A DNA stretch of 64,000 bases, taken from positions 77,444 through 141,443 of the forward strand of contig NZ_VTPZ01000005.1 of the NCBI RefSeq assembly GCF_008638305.1, read 5' to 3'. The stretch comes from Pseudomonas profundi (GTDB taxonomy: Bacteria > Pseudomonadota > Gammaproteobacteria > Pseudomonadales > Pseudomonadaceae). Shown piece after piece: positions 41,462 to 50,735 of the stretch. The notes below the pieces were generated by a model. That model was not told where the DNA came from, ran no database searches, and saw only the letters and a list, made by a program, of their open reading frames with translations. A program made the position numbers and the translations under genes. Within the stretch, counting starts at the first letter, position 1; each line of letters starts with the position of its first letter.

Positions 41462-42319
41462 TTAGTCCATCGTTATAGTAATTTCGGTCGGCTGGCCATC
41501 ACGCTCCAGCGAAACCGATACGGAGCTAGAGCCGCCAAGCTCTTGGAGTATGTCGCGGTAATCCTGGATTTCCGAAACCGGGGTACCTTCCACCGCGAGG
41601 ATTACATCGCCCGGCATCAACCCTGCTGCTTCGAACTCGCCAGCCTGGCGACCGGGATTGACTTCCAGCCCATACATCTCGCCGTCCTGCATGACAGGGT
41701 TGGCACTGATAACCTCGAGAAAACGCTGCGGATCGTTCGCCCAGGCCTCGCGATCAATAGTGGCGACGCCGCCATCGGGCGTCAGGGTGGCGTTAGACGC
41801 ACCGGGTTTCGGGCGCGACGGCGCTTTTTTTCCATTGGTAGCCGACTCGCGTTTTAATCGCAGCGTTTCCAGCTTGCCATCTCGGGCAAGGATGACCCGA
41901 TCCGACAGGATCTGTTCGAGCCGCACGTTACCGGGCAAAGATGCGCCGACCCGATAGAGTTTTTCGGGCTGCCCCTGAGGGGAAAGTATCGCTGAGCTAC
42001 GTTCCGGGTCACGATCGGAAAGCACACCCTTAAGTACCCAGCTCAATGTGGTGTCTGGCGCATTGACTACAGAGTAATTGGAATTGTTGGAGGCGCCGAA
42101 TATCGAAAGCGCAGCCAGTTCACGAAAACCACCCCGGGAACCATTCGCTGAGGATGTCAGTAGCGGTTGGGTGGCAGCCGCCTCGGCGCTCGGCAGGATA
42201 CTCGATGGCTCAATCAAGGCCCAGCTGAGGCGCCCCAGCACCACCGCTGTGATCGCAATCAAGATGAAAGTGGCGATTTTCAGCGCAGGGTCTAAGGTTA
42301 AACGGGCGACCAAGGGCAT
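41462..42319 (-). CDS. gspC: Type II secretion protein GspC with PDZ domain
   Basis: A 285-residue inner-membrane protein: helix (about 15-37), homology region (about 90-165, with LSWVLKGVLSDRDPERSSAIL) that contacts GspD, and a C-terminal PDZ domain (about 200-283, with EAAGLMPGDVILAVEGTPVS). GspC helps select substrates. It is the first gene of the operon; the promoter must lie in the 580-bp gap upstream. Confidence 0.93.
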   Translation of the reverse strand: MPLVARLTLDPALKIATFILIAITAVVLGRLSWALIEPSSILPSAEAAATQPLLTSSANGSRGGFRELAALSIFGASNNSNYSVVNAPDTTLSWVLKGVLSDRDPERSSAILSPQGQPEKLYRVGASLPGNVRLEQILSDRVILARDGKLETLRLKRESATNGKKAPSRPKPGASNATLTPDGGVATIDREAWANDPQRFLEVISANPVMQDGEMYGLEVNPGRQAGEFEAAGLMPGDVILAVEGTPVSEIQDYRDILQELGGSSSVSVSLERDGQPTEITITMD

Positions 42320-42898
42320 GCTTTCTCCGAAGGCAAGGAAGGCTCCGATCCGGAAGCCATGATCAGATGCTTACACATTACTGACTTTTCTTTGCAAAAA
42401 TATTGTTATAAGCCGGCGCCGACTTGTAATGATCTGGATTGTCACGAATTTGCTATACCCCAGCAACCCCCCCTGAATGGGTGAGAATTTAGCGAAAATA
42501 CCTCAAGCCTAGCGGCCTGCTGGTCTTGATATAGCCTCAATCACCCGTCCGGGTGTTAGCCCCTGTATACGAAACTGTGAGCGGATTCACTTCCGGTTGG
42601 ATCGCGAGGGATCAACCGGAGCTCGCATAGCAGTAGCCGGCTTTGTAACCGTATCAATGGCGATGCCGCTCACACCAAGCCGCACCTGGCCCTGCAACCT
42701 ACCTGGCGATTATGACAGTAAAGTTTCAACCGCCGTGAGGCCTGAAACAAAATAACGACCATTGATCCGGCATACGCTGGGATTGGTCCCCCGCTCAACG
42801 GCGTTGCCATCCTGCGTGCCTGGATCTTTACTCCAATTAGCCGAGCGAGCCGCCCCGGCCCGTAACAGCACCAACGACTCGGCAACCGGAGAAAAATA
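42320..42898. other. Divergent region between the T2SS operon and the hydrolase gene
   Basis: 579 bp without a convincing gene. It holds a perfect palindrome CACCCG-TC-CGGGTG near 42544-42557 and a hairpin from 42592 to 42620 whose arms are TCCGGTTG and CAACCGGA plus ATC/GAT. Close to gspC, minus-strand TTGCAA and TGTAAG spaced by 16 bp (about 42370-42397) are a weak promoter candidate. Confidence 0.4.
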
Positions 42899-44365
42899 AT
42901 GAACAAGATGAATGCGCTTAAAAAAGGAGCAGTCACCGGTATTCCCTTGAGCATTGTCCTGGTCGCTGGCTGCCTCGACGGCGGAAGCAGCAGTGACGCG
43001 CCCGCCCCTATCCACGAACCGGCACGAGAGCAGCAAGCCCGTATTGATGACGGCTTATTCGTCGTCAATGAAGAATCCCTCCCGTTCGAAGCCCTGCCCG
43101 GATATCCGGGAACCGATCGCTGGTGGGGTGTCCACCAGGGCGCCGGATACAGGGTCGAAGTGCCGGAAAACTGGAATGGCATGCTGGTGATGTGGGCCCA
43201 TGAATATCGCGGCGAAGGCAAAGAGCTGACCGTAGACAGCCCGCCCTTCAGAACATATCTGCTGGAAAATGAATACGCCTGGGCTGCTTCGAGCTACAGC
43301 GCCAACTTTTATGATGTGCGCGCAGGCGTCGAAGACACCAATGCGCTGGCGCTGGCCTTCAAAGATATCGCCGAGCAGAACGGTCGTGCATTGCCGGCAC
43401 CTGGCAAGTATTACATTGCGGGCGTCTCCATGGGCGGCCATGTTGCCGGCGCCGCGATCGAACGCGAAACATTGGCGACCGCGAACAATGTGGTTGAGTA
43501 CGCAGGCGCTGCGCCTATGTGCGGAGTGATGGGCGACACGGCATTGTTCGACTACTTCACAGCCTACGGGCTTGCCCTGTTCGAAGTGGCTGGCGTTGGC
43601 GCCGCGCAATTCCCGGTTTCGCCCGAAGAAGCGCAAGAAAAACTGACGGTCGCCCACCAGGAACTCTGGTTCGATTATGAGACCAATCCTACTCCGTTGG
43701 GCTTGACCTCGAAGGGCCTCGTATTCTTCCAGATCCTGCAAAACCTGTCCGGCGGCGAACGTCCTATCTATCCCCGGTCATTTGGTGGGTTCCAGGATCT
43801 GTTACAGGGCTTTCTCGGCACAGACGGCACCATCACGGGTATCACTGCAGAACGTGCCGTCGACACCACGGACATCACCTATCGTTTCGAAGGCAACCCG
43901 GGTGAGCCTCTGACCCCTGCCGAGCAGAACTTCAACGCAACCATAGCCCAGGCTGAAGCAGTTTCCGGCGCCAACGCGCAACGCGACGACGGGCTTCGCT
44001 GGGTTCCGGCAATCAATGGCGAGTTCGATGTCCCGGTTGTTACCGTGCACACCCTGGGTGATCTGTTCGTACCTATCAGCATGCAGCAGATTTACCGTCA
44101 ACGTGCCGAAGCGGCGGGAAGCGCTGACCTGCTGGTACAACGCGCGATAAGAGCTCCCGCCCACTGCGATTTTTCGATAGCGGAATTCACCGAGACCTTC
44201 GATGCGATGATCCAGTGGGAACAAACAGGCGTCAAACCACCCGGGGATGATCTGCTCGACCCGGCAGAGATGGCTAATTCGAATTTTGGCTGTCAGTTTA
44301 CTCGTGACGGCTTCCCTCAGGAGGACACGCGCAAACTCATGCCACCCTGCGACGTGCCAGAGTAA
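42899..44365 (+). CDS. Secreted lipoprotein alpha/beta hydrolase
   Basis: A 488-residue protein with a lipobox (VAGC, Cys25) and a nucleophile elbow GVSMGG (Ser177). Likely catalytic Asp and His lie in HTLGDLFVPIS and APAHCDF near the C-terminus. The fold is an alpha/beta hydrolase with a large lid insertion; esterase, lipase or polymer depolymerase are all possible. GGAG lies 7 nt before the ATG. It stands beside the T2SS operon and could be a client, though the lipobox suggests membrane anchoring instead. Confidence 0.8.
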   Translation: MNKMNALKKGAVTGIPLSIVLVAGCLDGGSSSDAPAPIHEPAREQQARIDDGLFVVNEESLPFEALPGYPGTDRWWGVHQGAGYRVEVPENWNGMLVMWAHEYRGEGKELTVDSPPFRTYLLENEYAWAASSYSANFYDVRAGVEDTNALALAFKDIAEQNGRALPAPGKYYIAGVSMGGHVAGAAIERETLATANNVVEYAGAAPMCGVMGDTALFDYFTAYGLALFEVAGVGAAQFPVSPEEAQEKLTVAHQELWFDYETNPTPLGLTSKGLVFFQILQNLSGGERPIYPRSFGGFQDLLQGFLGTDGTITGITAERAVDTTDITYRFEGNPGEPLTPAEQNFNATIAQAEAVSGANAQRDDGLRWVPAINGEFDVPVVTVHTLGDLFVPISMQQIYRQRAEAAGSADLLVQRAIRAPAHCDFSIAEFTETFDAMIQWEQTGVKPPGDDLLDPAEMANSNFGCQFTRDGFPQEDTRKLMPPCDVPE

Positions 44366-44375
44366 GCTAACCGGT

Positions 44376-44419
44376 GCGGGCAGTTATTAGGCTCTTCGAC
44401 TGAACCTAACCCTGCCCGC
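44376..44419. terminator. Inverted repeat between convergent genes
   Basis: GCGGGCAG (44376-44383) pairs with CTGCCCGC (44412-44419), with an inner TTAGG/CCTAA pair. It spans the 40 bp between the hydrolase stop and the tatB stop and probably ends both transcripts, although no U tract is present. Confidence 0.6.
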
Positions 44420-44672
44420 TACCGACCGCCAGCTCGACGACTTTCTTCTTCACATTGGAAGGCCGTAGCGCCTGGACATTATCCTTGAGCAGCTTCACCT
44501 CTTCCGTCGGCAGATCCTTTTCGACTTGCTGCTGAACGTCAGCCAACGCAGCCTTCGCCTTGCCCAACATCAACCCGGCCATCTTCATCGTGGTCAGGGT
44601 ACGCTGGGGGCCCAACACCAACAGCGCCACCACAGCCACCACCAACCACTCGGTCATTCCGCTATCGAACAT
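44406..44672 (-). CDS. tatB: Accessory TatB-like translocase protein
   Basis: An 88-residue protein of the TatA/B family: membrane helix EWLVVAVVALLVLGPQRT followed by an amphipathic helix. The GPQR (rather than FGTKK) after the helix and the Glu near its start are TatB features. TatB recognises twin-arginine signals. It lies 14 nt past tatA with GAGGG upstream, and no tatC is present here. Confidence 0.78.
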   Translation of the reverse strand: MFDSGMTEWLVVAVVALLVLGPQRTLTTMKMAGLMLGKAKAALADVQQQVEKDLPTEEVKLLKDNVQALRPSNVKKKVVELAVGSGQG

Positions 44673-44686
44673 GGCCGTGCCCTCGC

Positions 44687-44917
44687 TCAGGCTGCGGAGC
44701 GATCAGCGTGAACTGTCGAACCCTGCCCATCCTGACGCTCCACCGTCGCGGCAAGCGCTTCACGGGTGTCGTCGCTCTCCTTGACTGCCTTGCGAAAACC
44801 ACTGAGTGCACCGCCCAGGTCGCTCCCAATGCTGCGCAGCCGTTTGGTGCCAAACAGCAACATGACAATGACCAGAACAATCAATAATGATCCGATGCTG
44901 ATTCCGCCGATTCCCAT
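44687..44917 (-). CDS. tatA: Accessory TatA translocase protein
   Basis: A 76-residue Tat[39 protein letters not shown], i.e. a membrane helix, FGTKRL hinge and amphipathic helix, then a charged tail. It forms the variable-size Tat pore. I choose ATG 44917 (GGAG 7 nt upstream) over ATG 44923. It follows phoX by about 110 bp on the same strand, so phoX-tatA-tatB form one unit. Confidence 0.88.
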   Translation of the reverse strand: MGIGGISIGSLLIVLVIVMLLFGTKRLRSIGSDLGGALSGFRKAVKESDDTREALAATVERQDGQGSTVHADRSAA

Positions 44918-45028
44918 AACCATTCTCCACGAGTAAATGCCCTGGCTTTATATCTCACCACAGCGTAAAACGACTTGATCAACATCAGGTCCGGCTGCGG
45001 AAACTCCGCCGCCGGACCTTGCCGAAGT

Positions 45029-47059
45029 TCAGGTGCCGACTATGCCGCCGTCATCCTTCCACACCACAACGGTTGCAGAACGCGGCGGGACTGACGGATC
45101 GTAATCAGGCCAATCCCCGCTGGGGTGCTGAACGTTGATAAAGAGCGTGCGCTGATCCGGCGTCATACTGATACCGGTTATTTCCTGCCCCACCGGCCCG
45201 ACGAGGAAGCGTTTCAGTTCGCCTGTTGTCGGATCGGCCACGAGCATGGCGCAGTTGCCGAACGGATCGGTATCGCCCGAATCCATCTGAATCCACACGC
45301 GGCTGTCCGGATCAATCCACATGCCATCCGGCGAGCTGAGGATGTTGTCAGCGGTCAGCTTTTCGCCGTTCGGGTCGTAGCCTATGCTCGTTGGCTTGCC
45401 ACTCTCACCGCTGTCGCCGGCGAACAGGAAAATATCCCATTCGAAGGAGGTTGCTGCGTGGTCTTCACCGGTCTCGGCCCAGCGAATGATGTGCCCATGA
45501 GTGTTCGGTCCGCGCGGGTTGGCTTCGTTGGTCTCGTCTTCCCCACGCTGGCTGTTGTTTGTCAGCGTGAAGTACACGTCGCCGTTAGCCGGGTCGATGG
45601 CGCCCCATTCTGGGCGATCCATCGGTGTCGCGCCCAAACGATCTGCAGCCAGACGTGTGTTGACCAGCACCTCCGCCTGGCTAGCGAACCCGTTTGATGC
45701 ATCCAGGCCGTTCTGGCCGTGTACCAAGGGCATCCATTCGCCACTGCCATCGGCATTGAAGCGCGCCACATACAACGTTCCGTTGTCCAGCAAGGCTCCC
45801 GAGGCGCTGGCCTGGTAGTAAGGATCGCGGCTGACGAACTTGTAGATATATTCGAAACGCGAATCATCACCCGAGTAGCACACCACAGATTTGCCTTCGA
45901 CAGCCGGAGCAAACACTACGCCCTCATGCCCGAAGCGGCCCATGGCGGTGCGCTTGACCGGCGTACTATCAGGGTCGAACGGATCGATCTCGACCATCCA
46001 GCCGAAGGTATTGGGCTCGTTGCGGTAGTCGTCCAGCGCCGTGGCCCCGCTGTCCGTTGCATTGAAACGCACGTACTCATCGTTACCGGATTCGGCCAGG
46101 TGCCACTCGTACTTGCCCGAAGCCCTCGTACCATCTTCCTTCGGACGCGGCACCCCATACCGCTCGTGCTCGCGCGGATAGGTTCCCTCGTTGACGAAAT
46201 AGCCTGCCCAGTTTTCCTCGGCGGCCATGTAGGTATTCCATGGCGTTACGCCGCTGCCACAGTTGTTGATGGTACCGCGCGTTGCGGTGCCATCCGGGCT
46301 GTACAAGGTCTTGACCAGATCACTTCCGGCGACCGGGCCGGAGAGCTTCATCGGTGTCAGCGCTGTGATTCGGCGGTTATAGCCGTCAGGCTGAACCTGC
46401 CACTCACCGTTCAGGTTCCGGACGATGCGCACCACCGTGACCCCGTGCGCGTTCATTTCTTTCAATACTTCGTCATCTACCCGTTTCAAATCCGAGCTAA
46501 GCAATACAGCGCCTGAACCCAGATCCTGACCAGCATAGGCAGCGTGCATCAGGCGCGGCTCAACGTATTCATGGTTGAGCACAAGCAAACCGTCCTCCGA
46601 GCTCCCATCGATCGGGAAGAAATGCATCCCGTCATGGTGCGAACCCACCTGATCAGCTTGCTCAGCGCCGGTGCTCTCAATTCTGAAACGCGTATCGCCA
46701 TCAATCAGGGACGTGCCCCACGGAATCAGGACCTGGTGGCTGTAGCCCTCAGGGATGGTGATCTGGTCTTCAAAGCTGACCGGCACAGCAGAAAAGCCCA
46801 GCAGCGCTGGCGGCTCCTCCTCTCCCGGTGCCAATTCCGGTTCGTCATTATCACCGCCGGAGCCGCTGATACAACCGGCCAGCCCCAGGCTCATGAAACC
46901 GATAGCAGCGGCACCGGCGCTCCCTTTGAGTATCTGGCGACGACCAAGGCGGGCTTCCAGAATGCCTGAAAAAAGAGGGTTCATCTGGCGGGTGCTAAGC
47001 GGCTCGTCGGCATCGCCGTTGTCGACCATGATCACGTGACGTTGCATATCCGTGGACAT
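45029..47059 (-). CDS. phoX: PhoX-family alkaline phosphatase, Tat lipoprotein
   Basis: A 676-residue PhoX (DUF839) phosphatase, a Ca2+/Fe-dependent enzyme releasing phosphate from many phosphoesters. The signal has twin arginines at 40-41 (GRRQILKGSAG), then a hydrophobic run ending in the lipobox LAGC (Cys63), so it is exported folded and lipidated. Family blocks include LVLNHEYVEPRLMH, NNCGSGVTPWNTYMAAEEN, CYSGDDSRFEYIYKF and SSPDGMWID. The ATG at 47059 follows GAGGAAC. tatA and tatB lie just downstream. Confidence 0.92.
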   Translation of the reverse strand: MSTDMQRHVIMVDNGDADEPLSTRQMNPLFSGILEARLGRRQILKGSAGAAAIGFMSLGLAGCISGSGGDNDEPELAPGEEEPPALLGFSAVPVSFEDQITIPEGYSHQVLIPWGTSLIDGDTRFRIESTGAEQADQVGSHHDGMHFFPIDGSSEDGLLVLNHEYVEPRLMHAAYAGQDLGSGAVLLSSDLKRVDDEVLKEMNAHGVTVVRIVRNLNGEWQVQPDGYNRRITALTPMKLSGPVAGSDLVKTLYSPDGTATRGTINNCGSGVTPWNTYMAAEENWAGYFVNEGTYPREHERYGVPRPKEDGTRASGKYEWHLAESGNDEYVRFNATDSGATALDDYRNEPNTFGWMVEIDPFDPDSTPVKRTAMGRFGHEGVVFAPAVEGKSVVCYSGDDSRFEYIYKFVSRDPYYQASASGALLDNGTLYVARFNADGSGEWMPLVHGQNGLDASNGFASQAEVLVNTRLAADRLGATPMDRPEWGAIDPANGDVYFTLTNNSQRGEDETNEANPRGPNTHGHIIRWAETGEDHAATSFEWDIFLFAGDSGESGKPTSIGYDPNGEKLTADNILSSPDGMWIDPDSRVWIQMDSGDTDPFGNCAMLVADPTTGELKRFLVGPVGQEITGISMTPDQRTLFINVQHPSGDWPDYDPSVPPRSATVVVWKDDGGIVGT

Positions 47060-47532
47060 CCGGTGTTCCTCATCAAGTTTGTTTTGAATGCCGGCACATG
47101 ATGAGGAGCTGGCGTGACAAGCCGGGGGCATCCAAATGAACTATCAATGACAAGAAACTGGCACTTTAGAATCATCTGCCAGAATTGTGACGCAGCCCGC
47201 TTCCTACCGCTATGCCTGGGAACCTCGGATAGACCGCACAATCAGAGAGGGGCGAGAGTCGGTGCCGGACACGGATGCATAAAACACCCCGATAGCTTGC
47301 TGCATTACCAGGTCTCACCGAGCAAGGATTTATCTGCTCGCTCCGACATGCACATGCCAAATGGACCAGGCGTGCAACCCATGCTTGCCTGTCTGAAGCG
47401 GACCGTCTTCTTCTACGGGATTAGCCGCCCATCTTGTCAAGCAGACGGGTCGGCAAATAACCAAACCCAAGTAACATCGCCGGCCGTAGTCCTGTCGCTC
47501 AGAGGGCCTTGCAGACTCGAGAGCAGACCCCA
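47060..47532. other. Divergent region between phoX and the acyltransferase
   Basis: 473 bp. Near phoX it holds the candidate Pho box at 47114-47153. The remaining 380 bp shows no gene or strong promoter to my eye, only scattered short inverted pieces. Confidence 0.4.
47114..47153 (-). promoter_or_regulatory. Candidate Pho box upstream of phoX
   Basis: On the minus strand TTGTCAT (47147-47153) and TTGTCAC (47114-47120) lie exactly 33 bp apart, three times the 11-bp period of PhoB half-sites; AGTTCAT at the next 11-bp register is a partial unit, the third is weak. The consensus half-site is CTGTCAT. They lie 55-94 bp before the phoX ATG. Confidence 0.5.
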
Positions 47533-49560
47533 ATGCAGCCGACGCATGACCGCACCATCGCCTACCGTCCGGAGATAGACGGCTTACGCGCCGTGGCAGT
47601 GGTTCCTGTCATATTCTTCCACGCGGGTTTCGAAGCCATGGCCGGCGGGTTCGTGGGCGTCGATATTTTCTTTGTGATCAGCGGTCACCTGATCACCTCG
47701 ATTCTCTATAGCGAAATTCAGAACGGCGGCTTCAGTCTCGCGCGCTTTTACGAGCGACGCGTTCGTCGCCTGTACCCTGCCCTGACGCTGGTTACCCTGT
47801 TCTGCATTCCATTCGCCTGGTGGTGGATGCTGCCCTCGGAGTTTCGCGATTTTCTCTATAGCATCGCCGCCATTCAGTTGTTCGCATCCAACATCTACTT
47901 CTGGTGGGACACGGACTATTTCAGCACTGGCGCTGAGCTGACGCCCCTGTTACATACCTGGTCGCTGGCGGTCGAGGAGCAGTTCTATCTGTTTTTTCCG
48001 CTGGGTCTTCTATTAGTGAGGCAGCTGGACAAACGCTTGCTGATCGCCGGCATCGTGCTCGCTATCGCTGCGGGAATATTGCTGGCGACCCGCCTGACTG
48101 TCACGCATCCCTCCGCCAGCTTCTACCTGCTACCCTCCCGCGCCTGGGAATTGCTCACCGGCGCCTTGCTGGCATTGACTGCTCAGTATTGGTCCAGCAC
48201 TACACGCTGGCTTTCCGAGACCTTGTCCCTGGCAGGCCTGGCGCTGATTGTCATCGCCGTTTTCACCTTCGACGCACAAACGCCATTCCCAGGCATATAT
48301 GCTCTCGCACCCGTGATGGGGACGGCACTGATCATCGGTTTCGCCGATCATCGAACAGGGGTCGGGAAGCTATTGGCGCTGCCGCCCGTGGTACTGATCG
48401 GGCTGATGAGTTATAGCGCTTACCTGTGGCATCAGCCACTCTTTGCCTTTGCACGTATACGTACACTCAATAATCTCGACACTGTGGATTTTCTCGGACT
48501 GATCGTCCTGACTTTTGTGCTGGCGTATCTCTCCTGGCGATATGTGGAAAGTCCCTTCCGTGAGCGCCGGAAATTCCCTCGCAAAACAATTTTTGCCGGC
48601 GCTCTGGCCTTTTCAGCAACGCTGTTCATGAGCACCGTCTTCGCCTCCTTCTACCCCGCTCCCATTCAGATGCACGAGCGGAAACTGACCGGTGATCAGC
48701 TGCGTGCGCTGGAACTGGTCGAAAGCAATGAACCCAAACAAACCCCCCGGTTTGACGAACCCTGCAATTTTGCGCGCGAGTTGATTACTCCTTCCACGAC
48801 GGACCGAATATTGAAGTGCCGGCAGACGCACGGCCCCGGCCTCGCCATCCTTGGGGACTCCCACGGCATGAATGTATTCAATGCGCTGTCGGTCAACATG
48901 GACGATCAGTTCATCGTGGGATTTCTGCAAAACGGCTGCATCCCGTATCCGCACCAGGACAGATGTCAGTACCAGGGGTTTCGCGAGTTGCTGCAGCAGC
49001 ACCCCGATCTGTTCCGTACCGTGATATTCAACGAAGCGGGCTTTTACCTGCTGCAGACGCCAGAAGGCCGCACCGTTTCACGCGCCGCCCTGAGTGAGCA
49101 GAGCCACACGGGTTTCGTGCCAAACGAGCGTTATATAGATGGAACTCTGCAATATCTGCAGCAGCTCGAGCAATACTCACGCGTCGTCTGGCTCGGCCCG
49201 TGGACCGAGCCGCATATCCTACCCAGGGAATACGTGCTCCACGGCTGTGAATCCCCGCCTGAAATCCGTAAACCCCTGCGCGATACATTCGAACAGCTTG
49301 ATGATCGCATCGCCGATACGGCGCAGACATATAAAGGAATCGACTACCGCTCCTCCATCAAGACGCTCAACCTGAGCGGAGGCCATCAGTTGATGGACTG
49401 TCAGAACCTGTATTTTCGCGATGGTGACCACTGGACCATCGCCGGCGAGTTGCGCTTCGGCAAGGTCCTCAGGGAAGAACTCGGACGCGCGATGGATGAG
49501 CACACGACACCTTTGGCAAGTGCCGATGCGCCACGGGCTGCAGTCCCGGACAATAAATAA
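47533..49560 (+). CDS. OafA-type acyltransferase fused to an SGNH domain
   Basis: A 675-residue polysaccharide O-acyltransferase. Residues 1-380 form the ten-helix acyltransferase-3 domain (IDGLRAVAVVPVIFFHAGF, FFVISGHLITS, RRLYPAL, WSLAVEEQFY); the C-terminal part is a periplasmic SGNH domain with ILGDSHG and DGDHWT. Such proteins acetylate O-antigen or other surface glycans. I start at ATG 47533; a TTG at 47509 is possible. It stands alone with no glycan gene nearby. Confidence 0.92.
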   Translation: MQPTHDRTIAYRPEIDGLRAVAVVPVIFFHAGFEAMAGGFVGVDIFFVISGHLITSILYSEIQNGGFSLARFYERRVRRLYPALTLVTLFCIPFAWWWMLPSEFRDFLYSIAAIQLFASNIYFWWDTDYFSTGAELTPLLHTWSLAVEEQFYLFFPLGLLLVRQLDKRLLIAGIVLAIAAGILLATRLTVTHPSASFYLLPSRAWELLTGALLALTAQYWSSTTRWLSETLSLAGLALIVIAVFTFDAQTPFPGIYALAPVMGTALIIGFADHRTGVGKLLALPPVVLIGLMSYSAYLWHQPLFAFARIRTLNNLDTVDFLGLIVLTFVLAYLSWRYVESPFRERRKFPRKTIFAGALAFSATLFMSTVFASFYPAPIQMHERKLTGDQLRALELVESNEPKQTPRFDEPCNFARELITPSTTDRILKCRQTHGPGLAILGDSHGMNVFNALSVNMDDQFIVGFLQNGCIPYPHQDRCQYQGFRELLQQHPDLFRTVIFNEAGFYLLQTPEGRTVSRAALSEQSHTGFVPNERYIDGTLQYLQQLEQYSRVVWLGPWTEPHILPREYVLHGCESPPEIRKPLRDTFEQLDDRIADTAQTYKGIDYRSSIKTLNLSGGHQLMDCQNLYFRDGDHWTIAGELRFGKVLREELGRAMDEHTTPLASADAPRAAVPDNK

Positions 49561-49576
49561 AGCTCGCCTTTGAGCT

Positions 49577-49842
49577 AGGGTCTGTTCCCGTTTCATCACG
49601 GCCGCGACGGAGGCCCGTTTGGTGCAGAACAAGGCGCGAGGAGCGTGATTTGGTTGTTCCAAATGAGCGACGAGTAACGCAGTGCTGCGCTAAACGAGCC
49701 CCGTCCCTTCGGGTTGCGCGGCAAATGACGCCATGCGGCGTTGCGGGACTTGGCAAGGGAACAACCATTACCTGCGTCCCGCGCCTTGCCTGGCGACATT
49801 TGACACAGCAACGCGGCTCGCGATGAAGCGGAAACAGACCCT
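49577..49842. repeat. MITE-like element with long terminal inverted repeats
   Basis: The 266-bp stretch begins AGGGTCTGTTCCCGTTTCATC and ends with its near-perfect complement GATGAAGCGGAAACAGACCCT; inner sequence is partly self-complementary and contains no gene. It fills the gap between two convergent genes without cutting either. I recall similar dispersed AGGGTCTGTT repeats in pseudomonad genomes, but there is only one copy in this window. No target-site duplication is clear (flanks GAGCT and GACTG). Confidence 0.75.
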
Positions 49843-49862
49843 GACTGCCCCGGCACTGATAC

Positions 49863-50735
49863 TCAATTGTTGTTCGGCACTGCCTCTGAATCGGCTTCAA
49901 GATTTGAATAATGCCCGACCACTATCAACAGATCGTCCTGACGACGCAGGAACGCCTGCTTCGTTTCAAACTTGCGGATAACGGGGTTACGCCATTGGTA
50001 GGAGTATGTCGCTTCGGGCTGATCATCGATCAGATCAAGCATGTCCTGCCCGATGGACTTGCCAGTCCGGTCCTTGAGCGAAACAAAATCCTGGCCTATC
50101 AGATTCAGATCATAGCCGTGGGCGACAAACTGTTTGCTCTGCAGATCGACAACGAAAGCATATAGCTCGTCCTGGATATACCGGGGGTCCAGCCAGTTGA
50201 TCGCGTTGAGAGTCTTGTGACGGTTTTCTTTCAGGTCTTCAGTGACACGGCCCAACAAAGCTTTCGCTTCTGCCTCACCAGGTCTGCCGAGGTAATAACC
50301 AACGGCCAGGATGTGGTCGCCGACCCGCTGGTAGAAAGCTTTTTTACGCTCGACCCTGCCCGTGCTCTGGTTCACCCAACGGTACTCGCCCTCGCGGACC
50401 CCTTCGCCGGACTCCGATAGTACCGCTTCAAAATCGAGCTTGAGCCTGTCATCCAGTAACGGCTTGATATTCCGACCAATCAACGCGTGGGATGGACCGC
50501 TGCTGGCGAGCATTACCCCTTCGCTATCAATGACGAAAACATACAGATTACCCTCAAGAAAGGGACCCTGCCGACTGAAAGCAGCCAGCGCGCGATCGCC
50601 TTCATCGCGGTAATGCTCCACCGCACGTTCAAGCAATTTTTTAGCTCGACTTGCCTCTTCAGGCTTGGTATCAGCGAATGTTGGCATTGCGAACGCGACG
50701 CACAGACTGATCAACACCATCCAGCACTTTTTCAT
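49863..50735 (-). CDS. Periplasmic tandem-Cache protein (paralogue 1)
   Basis: A 290-residue exported protein: signal peptide MKKCWMVLISLCVAFAMPTFA, then two similar halves (about 25-150 and 155-285), each with a Cache-type core (LYVFVIDSEGVMLASSGP and LYAFVVDLQSKQFVAHGYD). There is no membrane helix, kinase, cyclase or methyl-accepting domain, so it is a free periplasmic ligand-binding protein in appearance. AGGAG lies before the ATG. It is a close paralogue of the gene at 55143 with the same layout. Confidence 0.8.
   Translation of the reverse strand: MKKCWMVLISLCVAFAMPTFADTKPEEASRAKKLLERAVEHYRDEGDRALAAFSRQGPFLEGNLYVFVIDSEGVMLASSGPSHALIGRNIKPLLDDRLKLDFEAVLSESGEGVREGEYRWVNQSTGRVERKKAFYQRVGDHILAVGYYLGRPGEAEAKALLGRVTEDLKENRHKTLNAINWLDPRYIQDELYAFVVDLQSKQFVAHGYDLNLIGQDFVSLKDRTGKSIGQDMLDLIDDQPEATYSYQWRNPVIRKFETKQAFLRRQDDLLIVVGHYSNLEADSEAVPNNN

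Noticed and set aside
42575-42595. Likeness to the lac operator (TGTGAGCGGAT)
   Set aside because: An 11-base match without the symmetric half and without lac genes; chance.
45719-46516. 265-codon plus-strand open frame
   Set aside because: Antisense to phoX, no domain, no ribosome site.
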